Both the position numbers and the translations under genes were made by a program. A stretch of 64,000 nt of DNA, from assembly GCA_024234215.1 (NCBI GenBank), contig JACKOQ010000004.1:62001-126000 (forward strand), in the 5' to 3' direction. This document shows, in pieces, positions 28,401 through 37,266 of this stretch (the stretch's first letter is position 1; the number at the start of each line of letters is the position of its first letter). The notes under the pieces were generated by a model. That model worked only from the letters and a program-made list of their open reading frames with translations. It had not been told where the DNA came from and made no database searches. This stretch comes from Pseudomonadales bacterium. GTDB lineage: Bacteria > Pseudomonadota > Gammaproteobacteria > Pseudomonadales > UBA5862.

Positions 28401-29621
28401 ATGGCCGGAATCATAATCGTAGGGGCAGGGCAGGCTGCCGTGCAGGCGGCTGCCAGTCTCCGTCAAGAGGGCTGCAAGGACGAAATCACCATTTTTGGCG
28501 ATGAGCCATGGCTGCCCTATCAGCGTCCTTTGCTTTCCAAGCAGTATCTGCTCGGCACTGAAACTGAAGAGCAAATCTATCAGAGGGCTGAGAAATTCTA
28601 TGAAGATCAAAGGGTTGCCCTGAGGCTTGGTGAGCGAATCGAAAGCATTGATGTCGCGGCAAAAACTGTCACCAGTGCCAAGGGTGAAGTGATCCCGTAC
28701 AAAGAGCTGCTGCTGGCGACTGGCAGTCGGCCCAGAATCCTCAAGATTCAGGGGAGTGAGCTTTCCGGTATTCACTACCTCAGAACCTTGGGCGATGTGA
28801 ATGCCATCAAGAACGAGATGGCCCCGGGCAAGAGGCTGGTCATCATTGGTGGCGGTTACATTGGTCTTGAGGTTGCGTCGGTCGCTGTGACCTTGGGGCT
28901 TGATGTGACAGTGCTGGAGATGGAGGAGCGCATTCTCAAGCGGGTGACAACTGCGGAGATGAGTGAGTTCTACCACCAGCTGCACGCCGGGCGTGGTGTG
29001 AAGATCCTGCTCAGAACGGCGGTCAGCGGTTTTGAGGGCGATGGTCACATCACGCATGTCCTGTGCGGAGATCAGCGCATTGCCGCTGACATGGTGATTG
29101 TGGGCATTGGTATCATCCCGAATGTCGAGCTGGCCCAGGCGGCGGGCATCGAGTGCAACAACGGCATCGTGGTCGACGACCGCTGCCGTACATCGGCTGA
29201 GCACGTCTATGCGCTGGGTGATTGCAGCAACCATCCCAGTCCGCTGGTCGGCAGGCGCCTGCGTCTGGAGTCGGTTCCGAATGCGCAGGATCAGGCCAAG
29301 GTCGTGGCTGCGAACATCATGGGTAAACCCAAGATCTATTCGGCTGTCCCTTGGTTCTGGTCTGATCAGTACGAACTGAAGCTCCAGATGGTGGGTTTTT
29401 CTGCCGACGGCGATACCCAGGTGCTGCGCGGAGACAAATCAACCAATCAGTTCACTGTTTTTTATCTAAAGGAGGGCAAACTGGTCGCGGTGGACGCGGT
29501 GAACAATCCCCGTGACTTCATGATTGGTCGGCAGTTCTATGGTCGAAAAATGGACGTTTCGAGGCTTTCCGATCTGTCCGTGGATGTTAAAGACCTGGTG
29601 TTGCCGGTCAGTGCGGGCTGA
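28401..29621 (+). CDS. NADH-dependent ferredoxin reductase (FAD), putidaredoxin-reductase type
   Basis: The 406-residue flavoprotein carries electrons from NAD(P)H to the [2Fe-2S] ferredoxin encoded next. It has the FAD dinucleotide motif IIIVGAGQAAVQAA, the mid-motif LLLATGSRPR, the NAD motif RLVIIGGGYIGLEVASVAV and the second FAD site VYALGDCSNH. The C-terminal reductase domain contains WFWSDQYELKLQMVG. The following genes (ferredoxin, two CYP153-like P450s) make it the reductase of a class I P450 system. Confidence 0.94.
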   Translation: MAGIIIVGAGQAAVQAAASLRQEGCKDEITIFGDEPWLPYQRPLLSKQYLLGTETEEQIYQRAEKFYEDQRVALRLGERIESIDVAAKTVTSAKGEVIPYKELLLATGSRPRILKIQGSELSGIHYLRTLGDVNAIKNEMAPGKRLVIIGGGYIGLEVASVAVTLGLDVTVLEMEERILKRVTTAEMSEFYHQLHAGRGVKILLRTAVSGFEGDGHITHVLCGDQRIAADMVIVGIGIIPNVELAQAAGIECNNGIVVDDRCRTSAEHVYALGDCSNHPSPLVGRRLRLESVPNAQDQAKVVAANIMGKPKIYSAVPWFWSDQYELKLQMVGFSADGDTQVLRGDKSTNQFTVFYLKEGKLVAVDAVNNPRDFMIGRQFYGRKMDVSRLSDLSVDVKDLVLPVSAG

Positions 29622-29728
29622 TGCCCAGATTCGGCTATCATCAAAGTGTCCAAGCTGAGCTGTTGTTCAGGCCTGTCCAGTCCCTGGCTGTAGGCCGATT
29701 TTATAAACCAACATAATGAGGAGATGAG

Positions 29729-30049
29729 ATGTCCAAGGTTACTTTTAATCTGTTTAACGGAGAGCGGCAGACTTACGATGCTGCGGATGGGGTTTCGGTG
29801 ATGCAGGTCGGCAAGGACCACAACGTACCAGGGATTGATGCCGACTGTGGCGGCGAGTGCAACTGCGCGACCTGTCACGTTTATGTCGATGAAAAATGGA
29901 TGCCGAAGGTTGGCATGCCGCATGACGCTGAAGAGGCGATCATGAGTCTGAACCCTGACAGAAAACCGAACTCGCGCCTTTCCTGCCAGATCAAGATGAG
30001 TGCGGATCTGGATGGTCTGGTGGTGAATCTGCCAGAGTTCCAATACTGA
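29729..30049 (+). CDS. [2Fe-2S] ferredoxin, putidaredoxin type
   Basis: The 106-residue adrenodoxin-like ferredoxin has cluster Cys residues in DCGGECNCATC (C-x5-C-x2-C) and a fourth in RLSCQIKM. Acidic and Tyr residues around HVYVDE match partners of bacterial P450s. GAGGAG precedes the ATG. It lies between reductase and P450 and is the expected electron shuttle. Confidence 0.95.
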   Translation: MSKVTFNLFNGERQTYDAADGVSVMQVGKDHNVPGIDADCGGECNCATCHVYVDEKWMPKVGMPHDAEEAIMSLNPDRKPNSRLSCQIKMSADLDGLVVNLPEFQY

Positions 30050-30134
30050 GCTTGAAGGGGTGCGCCACTTGACGCTTTGTTTTTTTTGTGCAAAGTGTTG
30101 AGATGCCCCTGTCACCCATTTGGAGGTTCTTCCC

Positions 30135-31394
30135 ATGACGACTGCAGTGCAGAAAAAATACGACCACATGTACGGCAAGGATCCATACAGCATCCCACTC
30201 GAGGATTACGATGTCTCCCAGCCGGAGCTGTTCGAATCCAACACCATGTGGGGATTCTTCGACCGCTTGCGCAAAGAAGATCCGGTTCACTACTGCAAGG
30301 ACTCCGAAAATGGTCCTTACTGGTCGGTGACCAAGTTCAAGGACATCATGGAGGTAGAAGGCAATCCTGAGGTTTACTCTTCGGAACCGACGATCAGTCT
30401 GGTCGACCCAAGAGAGGACTTCAAAGTCTCGATGTTCATCGCCATGGATGAGCCCAGGCATGGGGAGGAGCGCCGAACAGTACAAGGGGTTGTGGCGCCA
30501 GCCAATCTGGCCAGAATGGAGCCGCTGATTCGTGAACGGGTGTGCGGTATTCTCGATTCTCTGCCCGTCAACGAGACTTTCAACTGGGTCGACAAGGTTT
30601 CGATCGAACTGACCACCCAGATGCTGGCCACCCTGTTCGATTTTCCGTTCGAGCAGCGCCGCAAGCTGACCTACTGGTCAGATGTCGCCACCACGATTCC
30701 GGCGCCAGGTGCACTGGTCGAGTCGATCGAGGAGCGTCAAGGCATTCTGATCAATGAGTGTCTGCCCGCCTTCACCAAGCTGTGGAACGAGCGGGTCAAT
30801 GCGCCACCTCAGTTTGATCTGATCTCAATGCTGGCCCATGGTGAAAGCACGCGCCATATGCAGCCCTATGAGTTTCTGGGCAACCTGATGCTGCTGATCA
30901 TCGGTGGCAATGACACCACCCGTAACTCTCTTTCCGGCGGTGTGCTGGCGCTGAATGAAAATCCGGAGCAGTATCAGAAGCTGCGTGACAATCCTGGATT
31001 GATCCCCAAGCTGGTGCCAGAGATCATCCGCTGGCAAACCCCGCTGACCTTCATGCGCCGTACCGCGACCCAGGACACCATCCTGCGCGGCAAGCGGATC
31101 AAGAAGGGTGACAAGGTTGTCATGTGGTATGTATCGGGCAACCGTGATGAAGAGGTCATTGACCGTCCCTACGAATTCATCATCGACCGGGAAAACCCAC
31201 GTCACCATCTGTCGTTCGGCTTTGGCATCCACCGCTGCATGGGCAACCGGCTTGCCGAGATGCAACTGCGCGTCGTATGGGAAGAGGTGCTCAAGCGCTT
31301 CCACAAGGTTGAGGTAGTGGGCAAACCAGTGCGCAACTACTCGCCCTTCATCAAGGGCTTTTCTGACCTGCCAGTTCAGCTTCGTCCGCTGTAA
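30135..31394 (+). CDS. Cytochrome P450, CYP153-type alkane/fatty-acid hydroxylase
   Basis: ATG 30135 (419 aa) has GGAGG 9 nt upstream. The I-helix is LLIIGGNDTTRNSLSGG, the ExxR motif is in VPEIIRWQTPL and the heme loop is LSFGFGIHRCMGNRLAEMQL with the axial Cys. VSIELTTQMLATLFDFPFE and GDKVVMWYVSGNRDEEVI are strongly CYP153-like. CYP153 enzymes hydroxylate the terminal carbon of medium-chain alkanes or fatty acids using ferredoxin and ferredoxin reductase, which are the two genes upstream. The precise substrate is not predictable here. Confidence 0.93.
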   Translation: MTTAVQKKYDHMYGKDPYSIPLEDYDVSQPELFESNTMWGFFDRLRKEDPVHYCKDSENGPYWSVTKFKDIMEVEGNPEVYSSEPTISLVDPREDFKVSMFIAMDEPRHGEERRTVQGVVAPANLARMEPLIRERVCGILDSLPVNETFNWVDKVSIELTTQMLATLFDFPFEQRRKLTYWSDVATTIPAPGALVESIEERQGILINECLPAFTKLWNERVNAPPQFDLISMLAHGESTRHMQPYEFLGNLMLLIIGGNDTTRNSLSGGVLALNENPEQYQKLRDNPGLIPKLVPEIIRWQTPLTFMRRTATQDTILRGKRIKKGDKVVMWYVSGNRDEEVIDRPYEFIIDRENPRHHLSFGFGIHRCMGNRLAEMQLRVVWEEVLKRFHKVEVVGKPVRNYSPFIKGFSDLPVQLRPL

Positions 31395-31423
31395 TTTGGC
31401 ATGTGATCGAGAGATCGGTGTTC

Positions 31424-31454
31424 GTCAGTTGCTGGCCTTGTGCCAGCAACTGAC
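31424..31454 (+). terminator. Perfect 13-bp hairpin after the first CYP153 gene
   Basis: GTCAGTTGCTGGC (31424-31436) and GCCAGCAACTGAC (31442-31454) pair perfectly around a 5-nt loop, 30 nt past the P450 stop. There is no immediate T-tract (only TTTT some 10 nt later), so it may be a weak terminator or an mRNA-stabilising 3' end separating the two P450 genes. Confidence 0.55.
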
Positions 31455-31630
31455 GGCTCATCATCGTTTTGAGTCCATTGAAACTTTGGTTGTTACCCAG
31501 ACAGGCAATATTTCAATGGATTGATTATTTATGGGGTAATCAAAAGGCGCGCTGTCTGGTGGGCCTTGCTGACCAACCGAAGCTTGAGACGTATTAAAAA
31601 ACAGAACCCAACATCAAGGCGGAGAGCATC

Positions 31631-32993
31631 ATGAGCACAGGTGTAGACAAGGTGGCTGAACGGGTCTTGGAGCAGGCGGCGAACGACCCCCGCAGCATGT
31701 ATGGCAAGGATCCCTATTCGATTCCGCTGGAGCAGTATGACGTCGCGCAGTCGGCGCTGTTCCACACCAACACCATGTGGCCCTTCTTCGACCGGCTGCG
31801 CAAGGAGGAGCCGGTTCACTACTGCGCAAAGCTCGATGGAGCATGGTGACCCCTACTGGTCGGTCACCAAATTCAAGGACATCATGGAGGTCGAGGGCAA
31901 CCCGCAGGTCTACTCCTCGGCCGATGGCATCTCGATTCGCAAGAACCGCGCCAGCTTCAACACCACCAGCTTCATCGGCATGGATGAGCCGGAGCATGGC
32001 AACCAGCGCCGCACCGTGCAGGGGGTGGTGGCACCGACCAACCTGGCCAGGCTCGAGCCGATCATCCGCCAGCGGGTCTGCGGCATTCTCGACGCGCTGC
32101 CGGTTGGTGAGACCTTCAACTGGGTCGAGCGGGTCTCGATCGAGCTGACCACGCAGATGCTGGCGACGCTGTTCGACTTTCCGTTCGAGGAGCGGCGCAA
32201 GCTGACCTTCTGGTCCGACGTGGCCACCTCGCAGCCGGCGATCGACGGCTTCGTCTCGTCGGACGACGAGCGCGAGCGGATCCTGATCGAGGAGTGCCTC
32301 GGCACCATGACCAAGCTGTGGAACGAGCGGGTCAACGCACCACCGGCGTATGACCTGATCTCGATGCTGGCGCATGGCGAATCGACCCGCAACCTCAAGC
32401 CGATGGAGTTCCTCGGCAACCTCATGTTGCTGATCGTCGGTGGCAACGACACCACCCGCAACTCGCTGTCGGGCGGCGTGGTGGCACTGAACGAGAATCC
32501 GGAGCAGTATCGCAAGCTGCGCGCCAACCCCGACCTGATTCCACGACTGGTGCCGGAGATCATCCGCTGGCAGACGCCGCTGACCCACATGGCGCGCACT
32601 GCGACCCAGGACACCCTTCTGGGTGGCAAGAAGATCAAGAAGGGTGACCGGGTGATCATGTGGTATGTCTCGGGCAACCGCGACGCCGAGGTGATCGACC
32701 GTCCTTATGAGTTCATCATCGACCGCGAGAACCCGCGGCACCACCTGTCGTTCGGCTTCGGCATCCACCGCTGCATGGGCAACCGTCTGGCGGAGATGCA
32801 ACTGCGTGTTGCCTGGGAAGAGATTCTCAAGCGGTTCGAGACGGTCGAGGTGGTGGGCACGCCGGTGCGCAACAAATCGACCTTCATCAAGGGCTACGCC
32901 GACCTGCCGGTGCGGGTCCATCCGTGGGGCCACTCGAAGACGGGCAGCCAGAGCGGCTCGGCCTCCGTGGAGAAGTGCCCATTCGCGGGTTGA
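31631..32993 (+). pseudogene. Second CYP153-type P450, interrupted by one frameshift
   Basis: The frame from ATG 31631 reads normally to VHYCAKLDGAW and stops at 31849. The +1 frame then continues GDPYWSVTKFKDIMEVEGNP to the end, with the I-helix GGNDTTRNSLSGG, ExxR PEIIRW and heme loop FGFGIHRCMGNRLAE intact. Removing one A from the AAA at 31828-31830 restores a protein of about 453 aa closely similar to the upstream P450. It differs in an N-terminal extension and a roughly 20-residue Gly/Ser tail ending CPFAG. A real inactivating mutation and a sequencing error cannot be separated here. Confidence 0.85.
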
Positions 32994-33022
32994 TCGATTC
33001 GCGTATGATGGTTGATCGAGAG

Positions 33023-33049
33023 AAAAAGGGCTGCTTGGCAGCCCTTTTT
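33023..33049 (+). terminator. Rho-independent terminator after the second CYP153 gene
   Basis: GGGCTGC (33028-33034), a TTG loop and GCAGCCC (33038-33044) followed by TTTTT form a classic intrinsic terminator 30 nt after the P450 stop. The AAAAA on the left extends the stem. Confidence 0.92.
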
Positions 33050-33150
33050 CCGTTGTGGTCTTGCTATTCTCGGCCGGGACGGCAATCGATCCCGCATATC
33101 GACGCATGGAGCAGGATGCACATTCCACTTTTCACTGGCCACAGAGCGAC

Positions 33151-34974
33151 ATGGACAACCAATCCAAGCCCAGACCAAACTCTTCGAGCCACTGGTTTGC
33201 ACTGCTGTTTACGCTGTTTTTTCTGGCTTTGTATACGGTTTTTGATTCCAGCCGTTCGAGCCGACCGGTCGAAATCAGCTACAGCGAGTTCAAGCAGGCG
33301 GTGGATGGCGGACGAGTTCGCCAGGTCACACTGAGTCCAGACCGTGTCAGTGGTGAATGGAGCGCGGGGCAAAACGGGCGGTTCAGGGCGGTCTTGCCGC
33401 CTTGGCAGGATCCACAACTGCTGCCGCTGCTGGAGCAGAAGGGGGTGACGATCAAGGGCCAATCCTCTGAAAATCCATTCTGGCTGAGGGCGGTGATTGC
33501 CGTGTTGCCGTGGCTGCTGCTTTTTGTCTTTTTTCTCTACAGCAGCAGGATGATGGCGCAGCGCATGGGGGGCAGCGGCTTGTTCGATTTTTCTCGCTCA
33601 CGTGCTCACCGCTATGACAAAAGCCGCATCCGGGTGAAGTTCGATGAGGTGGCCGGTGTCGATGTGGCCAAGCAGGATCTGCTTGAGGTGATCGACTATC
33701 TGAAGCACCCCCAAAAGTACACCAGGATCGGCGCCCGAGTGCCGCATGGCATTTTGATGATGGGGCCGCCCGGTTCTGGCAAGACGCTGCTTGCCAAGGC
33801 CACTGCGGGCGAAGCCGAAGTGCCGTTTTTCAGCGTCAGTGGCTCCGAGTTCATCGAGATGTTCGTGGGTGTGGGCGCCTCGCGGGTGCGGGACATGTTC
33901 CGACAGGCGCGCGCCGAAGCGCCAGCGTTGATTTTCATTGACGAGATCGATTCGATTGGACGGGTGCGCGGTACTGGCCTGGGCGGGGGGAACGATGAGC
34001 GCGAGCAGACGCTCAATCAGATTCTCTCCGAGATGGACGGATTCGAGCCGGAAGAGGCCGTGGTGGTGCTGGCGGCCACCAACCGACCCGATGTGCTTGA
34101 TCCCGCCTTGCTGCGACCAGGGCGATTCGACCGCAAGATCACCCTCGATCTGCCGCACTCGGCGGCGCGGCTCAAGATCCTGCAGGTGCACACGCGCAAG
34201 ACGCCGCTTGCCAGCGATGTCGATCTTGAGCAGATCGCCGCCCGCACGGTCGGATTTTCGGGCGCCGACCTGCAGAATCTGGTGAATGAGGCAGCGCTCA
34301 ATGCCGCCCGACTGGACCGGGAGCAACTCACGGCCGCCGATTTCGACGAGGCGCGGGACAAGGTGATGCTCGGCTCGATGCGCGAGGAGCTGCTGAACGA
34401 ACATGACCGTGAACGGATCGCCTACCATGAGGCAGGCCATGCCCTGACCGCCGTCCATGTCGAGCACGCCGACCCGTTGACACGCATTTCGATCATCCCG
34501 CGCGGCCGCGCGCTGGGCCTGACCGAACAGCTTCCCGAAGAGGAGCGTCACCACTTCACCGAGGATTACTTCAGCGACCGGCTGGCGATCCTGCTGGGTG
34601 GACGTGGCGCCGAACGGTTGGTCTTTGGCGTGGTCAGCTCCGGGGCCGCCGATGACCTGAAGCAGGCCACACGGTTGGCGCGCAAAATGGTGGCGGAGTG
34701 GGGCATGAGCGAACTGGGACCGCTCAGCCTGCCGCTGAGCGAGGAGCATCCCTTTCTCGGCCGCGACATCGCTCAGCCTCGGGACTTCAGTGAAGCCAGC
34801 CTGGCACGCATCGATCAGGAGGTGGAGCGGCTGCTGCACACTGCCGAGATGCGGACCGAGGCGATCTTGCAGGGGCACCGTGCGCAACTCGACCTGCTGG
34901 CCAAGGCATTGCTGAAACAGGAGCTGCTCAATCAGGGTGAAATTGCTGCGATTCTCGCGGCGGCACCGCAGTAG
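33151..34974 (+). CDS. FtsH-family AAA+ membrane metalloprotease
   Basis: I take ATG 33151 (607 aa), which starts just before the first TM helix (WFALLFTLFFLALYTVF); a frame open to 33055 adds an unlikely leader. A small periplasmic domain, the second TM (IAVLPWLLLFVFFLYSS), the AAA module and the zinc protease domain follow. The AAA module shows Walker A GPPGSGKTLLAKA, Walker B ALIFIDEIDSIG and SRH TNRPDVLDPALLRPGRFDRK; the protease domain has HEAGH and the third ligand region SSGAADDLKQAT. It is a complete FtsH but stands alone, without ftsJ/rlmE, folP or glmM, so it may be a paralogue of the housekeeping enzyme. Confidence 0.92.
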   Translation: MDNQSKPRPNSSSHWFALLFTLFFLALYTVFDSSRSSRPVEISYSEFKQAVDGGRVRQVTLSPDRVSGEWSAGQNGRFRAVLPPWQDPQLLPLLEQKGVTIKGQSSENPFWLRAVIAVLPWLLLFVFFLYSSRMMAQRMGGSGLFDFSRSRAHRYDKSRIRVKFDEVAGVDVAKQDLLEVIDYLKHPQKYTRIGARVPHGILMMGPPGSGKTLLAKATAGEAEVPFFSVSGSEFIEMFVGVGASRVRDMFRQARAEAPALIFIDEIDSIGRVRGTGLGGGNDEREQTLNQILSEMDGFEPEEAVVVLAATNRPDVLDPALLRPGRFDRKITLDLPHSAARLKILQVHTRKTPLASDVDLEQIAARTVGFSGADLQNLVNEAALNAARLDREQLTAADFDEARDKVMLGSMREELLNEHDRERIAYHEAGHALTAVHVEHADPLTRISIIPRGRALGLTEQLPEEERHHFTEDYFSDRLAILLGGRGAERLVFGVVSSGAADDLKQATRLARKMVAEWGMSELGPLSLPLSEEHPFLGRDIAQPRDFSEASLARIDQEVERLLHTAEMRTEAILQGHRAQLDLLAKALLKQELLNQGEIAAILAAAPQ

Positions 34975-35089
34975 CCGCGTGAAGGAAGCGCGCACGGCAC
35001 CCGCACTGCGCAATGCTTTTCGCTGAGGTTTCTGGGTGTTCCTGAGAGCTGGCGGACGTCACCGTTCGTTTCAGATCTGAGGCGGGCGT

Positions 35090-35124
35090 GTGGATGGGCA
35101 GTGGAACTTCCACCACCCATCCAC
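35090..35124 (-). terminator. Hairpin downstream of the PEP-CTERM gene
   Basis: GTGGATGGG (35090-35098) and CCCATCCAC (35116-35124) pair over 9 bp, with a further GTGG/CCAC inside. It lies 20 nt past the PEP-CTERM stop. There is no T-tract on the minus strand, so termination is uncertain. Confidence 0.5.
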
Positions 35125-35144
35125 GCCGGCCTTGGCCTGTCGTC

Positions 35145-35989
35145 TCAGGCGGCCCGTCCCAGCCGTCGCCGGCCCAAGCCCATGCCGATCAAGCCAGCGC
35201 TGAGCAGAAAGAGGCTGCCCGGCTCGGGCACCGAGATGCGCACGCCCGATCCTGAAAGTCATGGTCACCCGAACCCGGCAGATCGCTCAGCCCGGCATAG
35301 ACGGCCTTGCCGGATGTTTGATACTGCGCAATCGCCTTGTAGGGATCGACCCCGAGGAAGTAACCCGGTGAGTTTCCAGCCTCCGTGGGCGGGTTGTTGG
35401 TGCCATCATTGATCAGATCGACACCATTTCCGGTCGTGTACATGAAGGGCACCAGACCGGCATTCAGCCAGAAGGTGTATTCATTCTGGCTGGAAAAGCC
35501 GCCGTTTGCAGTGCAGACCGGGGTGGTGCCACTCACCGTGCAGGGTGGGGTGGATTGCGTTCTAAACAGCTCCGTATAGGTTCCATTCAGGTCATCGTCA
35601 ATGTAGAAGTGGTTGATGAGCTGGGAGTCTCCCGCGCGCATGTATTGGAAGGTGACATAGGCTGCCTCGTTCAGGTAGAGGTAGCTGCCATGGAAGCCCG
35701 AGGTGCCTAATGTGTTTCCAAAGCTGGGGTCCGGAGCAAAGCCGGTTGCGACATTTGGCGGACTGTTGGGCCAGCCAGCTGCTGCCGATGGCACCCCCGG
35801 TCCTCCGGCAGTTGGGCCGGGATAGGCGGTGCCGCCGGCATCGCCGGTGACCTCTTCATGAATCGCCAAGGTCGGATTAAGTGCCGCACCGGCGACGATC
35901 TGCAGAATCGGCGAGGCGCTTGCCGTCGTGCAGCGAATGATTGCGGCGGCTCCCAGCAGCGCGCTGCTGATCTTGGTGGATTCCTTCAT
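35145..35989 (-). pseudogene. PEP-CTERM exported protein, frameshifted before the sorting signal
   Basis: From ATG 35989 there is a signal peptide (KISSALLGAAAII), then a secreted beta-rich domain with no family I recognise, containing GDAGGTAYPGP and a DUF4114-like NGVDLINDGTNN region. The frame reads DLPGSGDHDFQD and then leaves the coding phase. In the -1 phase the sequence continues VRISVPEPGSLFLLSAGLIG and ends GRRRLGRAA, a textbook PEP-CTERM signal (VPEP, TM, Arg cluster) stopping at 35145-35147. One missing base near 35248-35256 explains this. Intact, it would be sorted by exosortase to the surface; no exosortase gene is in the window. Confidence 0.8.
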
Positions 35990-36333
35990 GCTCTCGGTTT
36001 GCCATTTTGGACAGTGCATTTCTTGCGACCGGGAGACCCAAGTCAGCAGCCAATAAAAAGCAATAGTCATGGCATTAAAATTAATTTCTTTTGTTTCAAT
36101 CCGTTGAGTCGAAAGCGGAGCTCGGGTGGGTGATCGAAGAAAAGATATCTGTAAAGAAAATCTTGTTTTTTGTGATTTTTATTTAATCGATTTGACTTAA
36201 ATCTACACAAATAAACAAACAAGACATTGAATTAAAAATAAAATTTTTAAAAACGGAAAGTGTAAAAAAAGCTGACACTTTGGGTAAAAAGTGGAAGGGC
36301 AAAGGTCGTGCCTTTGTATGCAGAAAGAATGAA
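35990..36333. other. AT-rich intergenic region upstream of the PEP-CTERM gene
   Basis: The region is strikingly AT-rich (36060-36290) against its GC-rich surroundings and has no supportable ORF. It must hold the minus-strand promoter of the PEP-CTERM gene. An inverted repeat AAAGTGT (36257-36263) / ACACTTT (36275-36281), separated by an A-rich 11-nt spacer, is a candidate regulator site. Confidence 0.45.
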
Positions 36334-36360
36334 CAAAAGCCAGCGTTGCGCTGGCTTTTG
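36334..36360 (-). terminator. Terminator of tRNA-Met
   Basis: CAAAAGCCAGCG (36334-36345), a 3-nt loop and CGCTGGCTTTTG (36349-36360) form a perfect 12-bp stem 14 nt beyond the tRNA 3' end, ending in TTTTG on the minus strand. Confidence 0.85.
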
Positions 36361-36374
36361 TGTTTGAGAGGAGA

Positions 36375-36451
36375 TGGTGGCTATGGGTGGACTCGAACCA
36401 CCGACCCCAGCATTATGAGTGCTGTGCTCTAACCGGCTGAGCTACATAGCC
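36375..36451 (-). tRNA. tRNA-Met (anticodon CAT, elongator type)
   Basis: The minus strand gives a 77-nt cloverleaf starting GGCTATG and ending CATAGCCACCA with an encoded CCA. The D arm is AGCTCAGCCGGTTAGAGC, the anticodon loop CTCATAA with CAT, and the T arm GTGGTTCGAGTCCAC. The body resembles E. coli elongator tRNA-Met rather than the initiator or the lysidine-modified tRNA-Ile2. Confidence 0.95.
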
Positions 36452-36474
36452 GAACGGTCAAAAATAGGTCGGGC

Positions 36475-36503
36475 ATTTTTGATGATCAGGACCATTGTGT
36501 CAA
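36475..36503 (-). promoter_or_regulatory. Sigma-70 promoter of tRNA-Met
   Basis: On the minus strand a perfect TTGACA (36498-36503) is followed after 17 nt by AAAAAT (36475-36480), about 24 nt upstream of the tRNA. A GC-rich discriminator (GCCCGAC) follows, as in stringently controlled stable-RNA promoters. Confidence 0.65.
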
Positions 36504-36583
36504 GCAGGGAAGCTGCTGTCTTTGGTGAACAGATGATCGAGCACAGGGTGGCGCAAGAGCGCACAGACCACAGGAGAGTTGCG

Positions 36584-37165
36584 GTGATTGATGAAGATGA
36601 GCAGCACAATCCATGGACCACGCTGGAGAGTCGGCAGTTGTATGACAACCCCTGGATTCAGGTGAGCGAGCGGCAGGTGATCAATCCGCGCGGCGGGCGC
36701 GGCATCTATGGGGTGGTGCACTTCAAGAGCCGGGCCATCGGCATCGTGCCGGTCGATGACAGTGGCCACACCTATCTGGTCGGCCAGTTCCGCTACAGCC
36801 TTGGCAGCTACTCCTGGGAGATTCCGATGGGTGGCTGTCCGCTCGATGAGCCGCCGCTGCGGGCAGCCCAGCGCGAACTGCAGGAGGAGACCGGCCTGCG
36901 GGCAGCGCGCTGGCGCCATCTGCTGACGCTGCACACCTCCAACTCGGTCACCGATGAGGTGGGCGAGCTGTTCCTGGCCGAAGGACTGATCGAGGGCGAG
37001 GCCGAACCTGAGGAGACCGAACTGCTGAAGGTCTGGCGCCTGCCGCTGCAACAGGCGATCGGCATGGCGCTGGATGGACGCATCACCGACGCACTCAGCG
37101 TGGCAGCGCTGCTGCGTCTGGCGGTGGAACCCGGATTGCTTGCGATGCCATCGGCGCAAGAATAA
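36584..37165 (+). CDS. NUDIX hydrolase, ADP-ribose pyrophosphatase-like
   Basis: The Nudix box GCPLDEPPLRAAQRELQEET followed by GL matches G-x5-E-x7-REUxEExGU. The flanking YLVGQFRYSLGSYSWEIPMG and LHTSNSVTDEVGELFLA resemble the ADP-ribose/NDP-sugar pyrophosphatase group. The frame is open back to 36419, overlapping the tRNA; I prefer the GTG at 36584 (193 aa), with AGGAG 8 nt upstream, over ATG 36533. The substrate is an inference from the family. Confidence 0.85.
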   Translation: MIDEDEQHNPWTTLESRQLYDNPWIQVSERQVINPRGGRGIYGVVHFKSRAIGIVPVDDSGHTYLVGQFRYSLGSYSWEIPMGGCPLDEPPLRAAQRELQEETGLRAARWRHLLTLHTSNSVTDEVGELFLAEGLIEGEAEPEETELLKVWRLPLQQAIGMALDGRITDALSVAALLRLAVEPGLLAMPSAQE

Positions 37166-37266
37166 AGTTACAATTGTCATATAGGGTAAGGATATTTATA
37201 TCATTTTGATTTTTATAGAATAAGTTTTTTTCGTCATTTTGCATCGCATGGCTTGGCGCCGTACTG
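37166..37266 (+). promoter_or_regulatory. AT-rich leader and probable promoter of the PKS/capsule locus
   Basis: About 100 bp of AT-rich DNA separates the NUDIX gene from the PKS start. TTGTCA at 37174-37179 and TAGAAT at 37216-37221 resemble -35 and -10 hexamers, but they do not have proper spacing with each other. This is the only sizeable gap before the long plus-strand run, so the main promoter is probably here. Confidence 0.3.

Noticed and set aside
31800..31860. Programmed frameshift in the second CYP153 gene
   Set aside because: Only AAA is present, with no heptameric slippery sequence, stem-loop or conserved context; mutation or sequencing error is simpler.
35989..36015. Sigma-54-like GG-N10-GC pattern (TGGCA...GCA) before the PEP-CTERM gene
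   Set aside because: The GC element touches the start codon, which would place transcription start inside the coding region.
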